Source: Xanthomonas vasicola (GTDB taxonomy: Bacteria > Pseudomonadota > Gammaproteobacteria > Xanthomonadales > Xanthomonadaceae). Taken from it: 64,000 nt of DNA. The notes below the pieces were generated by a model. It did not search any database and was not told the DNA's origin. It saw only the letters and a list, made by a program, of their open reading frames with translations. A program made the position numbers and the translations under genes. The stretch spans positions 78,705-142,704 of the forward strand of contig NZ_JSBW02000051.1 in NCBI RefSeq assembly GCF_000772705.2. Reading direction: 5' to 3'. Shown piece after piece: positions 62,929 through 64,000 of the stretch. Positions within the stretch are counted from its first letter, which is position 1, and every line of letters starts with the position of its first letter.

Positions 62929-63212
62929 CGGGGTCAGGTTGGGCTACCCCTGATATCTCGGACACCCAAAAGCGAGTACAATCCTCGCACGGAGGTGTTC
63001 GATGCAGAAGCGTCAGCCGAATAACGGGGTCAGGTTCACTTATCAATTGACGGAGCCCGGCTTGCGTGGCAGATGCGCGGGCCTGACGCCCGCAAAGCGG
63101 CGGGTCTTGGCTTCGACCATCGCGCGGAAGGCGTCGTGGCCCAGGGCTCGCTGCTGCTGTAGATGAAGGCGGATGCCGGCGAGCAGTTCCTCAAAATAAC
63201 GGGGTCAGGTTC
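62925..63212 (+). repeat. Three copies of a REP-type motif around a RAYT remnant
   Basis: ATAACGGGGTCAGGTT occurs at 62925-62940, 63021-63036 and 63196-63211, always in the same orientation. The first abuts the DUF2290 stop. Such GGGGTCAGGTT motifs accompany REP-associated tyrosine transposases. Between copies one and two lies GGACACCCAAAAGCGAGTAC and an ATG-CAGAAGCG start that may be the edge of an IS3-like element. Confidence 0.6.
63043..63195 (-). pseudogene. C-terminal remnant of a REP-associated (Y1-type) transposase
   Basis: The minus frame reads EELLAGIRLHLQQQRALGHD, then AFRAMVEAKTRRFAGVRPAH and LPRKPGSVN before TGA at 63043. This is the usual tail of RAYT/IS200-like REP transposases. 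The catalytic HUH and Tyr motifs are missing. It is bounded by two of the GGGGTCAGGTTC motifs. Confidence 0.6.
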
Positions 63213-63229
63213 TTAGGTATCCCCACGTT

Positions 63230-63754
63230 TTACAGCACCAATGTCATCTGCTCGCGCGCTGCGTCGGGCAGTGTACGCAAGCGTTCTAGCCAGCGTGAGA
63301 CAGGTTCCATCGGCCAGCACCTGACCAGCGTCTCGCGGCCGACGCGCAGTGTCGAGTAGAGCTTGCGTGCACTGCTGCGTGGCGATAGCCACTGGGCGAT
63401 ACCGGTGGCTTCGCATCCCAGTCCTGCCAGCCAACTGGCGAAGGTGGCCAGCGTGTTGAGCAACAATAGGATCTGCAACCGCTCGCCGCGACGGGTCAGG
63501 CTGTCTTCCATCTCCTGACCGTAGCGATGTGACTTCAGATCACGAAATGCCAGCTCGATCTGCATCCTTCGTGCGTACAGATTGGCCAAGTGTTTCGCGC
63601 TGGGTGCGTGTAACTGTGGGGAGGCAACGATCAACCACGGCTCGCGCTCACGCGCTGCGGCTTTCAAGCTGGAGGATGCACGCGAGACCTTCGCTGGCGC
63701 GCGTCGATTGCGTTGCTGACGTCCCCGCGGTGTCTTGGCATAGAGCACCAGGGG
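63230..63754 (-). mobile_element. IS4-family transposase, C-terminal fragment
   Basis: The minus frame from about 63754 to the stop at 63230 contains YARRMQIELAFRDLK, a perfect Y-(2)-R-(3)-E-(6)-K signature of IS4 transposases, with SLTRRGERLQILLLLNTLAT after it. The N-terminal part with the first two catalytic Asp residues is absent because another IS end cuts in at about 63755 (LVLYAKTPRG is the first intact stretch). Confidence 0.88.
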
Positions 63755-63885
63755 TAATCCCCCCGCTTTTAGCGGTCGCCAAAAGTGGAGCTATGCGGTC
63801 ATCGCCAATTTCATCGCTGGGGTGATGCCGCCCAGCGCCATGTTGGGGCGCTCGTGGTTGTACGTCCATAGCCAGTTGTCCCTGA
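63755..63885 (-). mobile_element. IS3-family fragment: end of orfB and terminal repeat
   Basis: The minus frame reads FFRDNWLWTYNHERPNMALG, then GITPAMKLAMTA and TAG at 63793-63791, the usual end of an IS3-family integrase-type OrfB. The IS end TAATCCCCCCGCTTTTAGCG follows at about 63755-63774 and lies within the IS4 fragment. The remaining 63886-64000 shows no recognisable gene. Confidence 0.75.
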
Positions 63886-64000
63886 AAAATCCCCTTCAAG
63901 CGCCCCGTGCCGTCTGTGACAGCGGCACGTGGCTAAAGGATGGCCATTCCATCGCCCGCATCCAGGCACGCAAAAACGCGATCCAGCGCAGCAGCCAGCG

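Overview
The window is chromosomal DNA of a plant-pathogenic Xanthomonas; the species is not resolved. The evidence is a high-GC gammaproteobacterial background, groESL followed by type III effectors of the XopX family, a XopB (HopD1-family) effector behind a canonical HrpX plant-inducible-promoter (PIP) box, a Xanthomonas-type IV secretion (X-T4SS) effector/immunity pair, two TonB-dependent receptors, and short palindromic repeats of a type common in xanthomonads.

Layout. 1-3.2 kb: start of a secreted protein gene (minus strand, cut by the window edge), then groES-groEL behind a sigma32-like promoter and a one-sided CIRCE element. 3.4-8.6 kb: two full xopX genes and a frameshifted third xopX-like fragment between them, all on the minus strand. 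9-13.7 kb: a TonB-dependent receptor, then aroG (DAHP synthase), preceded by an unusually clear attenuator whose leader peptide is packed with Phe, Tyr and Trp codons. 14.5-24 kb: two tandem AsmA-like membrane-anchored proteins, an SMP-30/cupin pair and glnE. 24-30 kb: a region of decay and insertion. The queuosine-precursor transporter gene yhhQ is split into two halves by about 2.8 kb carrying a degraded IS3 end, a PIP box, a 22-codon remnant of a lipid-modified effector, xopB and a 92-bp inverted-repeat element. A sedolisin protease with a broken N-terminus and a frameshifted exported protein follow.

30-39 kb: an ELM1-like protein, a RutE-like nitroreductase, a YceI lipoprotein, then a FecI/FecR/TonB-receptor/histidine acid phosphatase unit that looks like regulated uptake linked to dephosphorylation of an external substrate. 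38.8-40.6 kb: a siderophore-interacting (ferric reductase-like) protein and a PadR repressor with two palindromic operators. 40.7-49.3 kb: the malonate decarboxylase operon mdcA-C-D-E-G-B-H, an SLC13/MatC-like permease and a GntR/FCD regulator, with a perfect inverted repeat at the operon promoter. 49.5-53.2 kb: a frameshifted HAD phosphatase and a partner-switching module (SpoIIE-type phosphatase, RsbW-like kinase, STAS protein).

53.3-60 kb: an X-T4SS immunity lipoprotein and lipase effector, a GH53 endo-galactanase and aceE. 60-64 kb: a visibly AT-richer accessory segment with a two-gene helicase + DUF2290 unit, here proposed as a candidate anti-phage module, followed by a graveyard of RAYT, IS4 and IS3 fragments. 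No rRNA, tRNA or CRISPR array was recognised.
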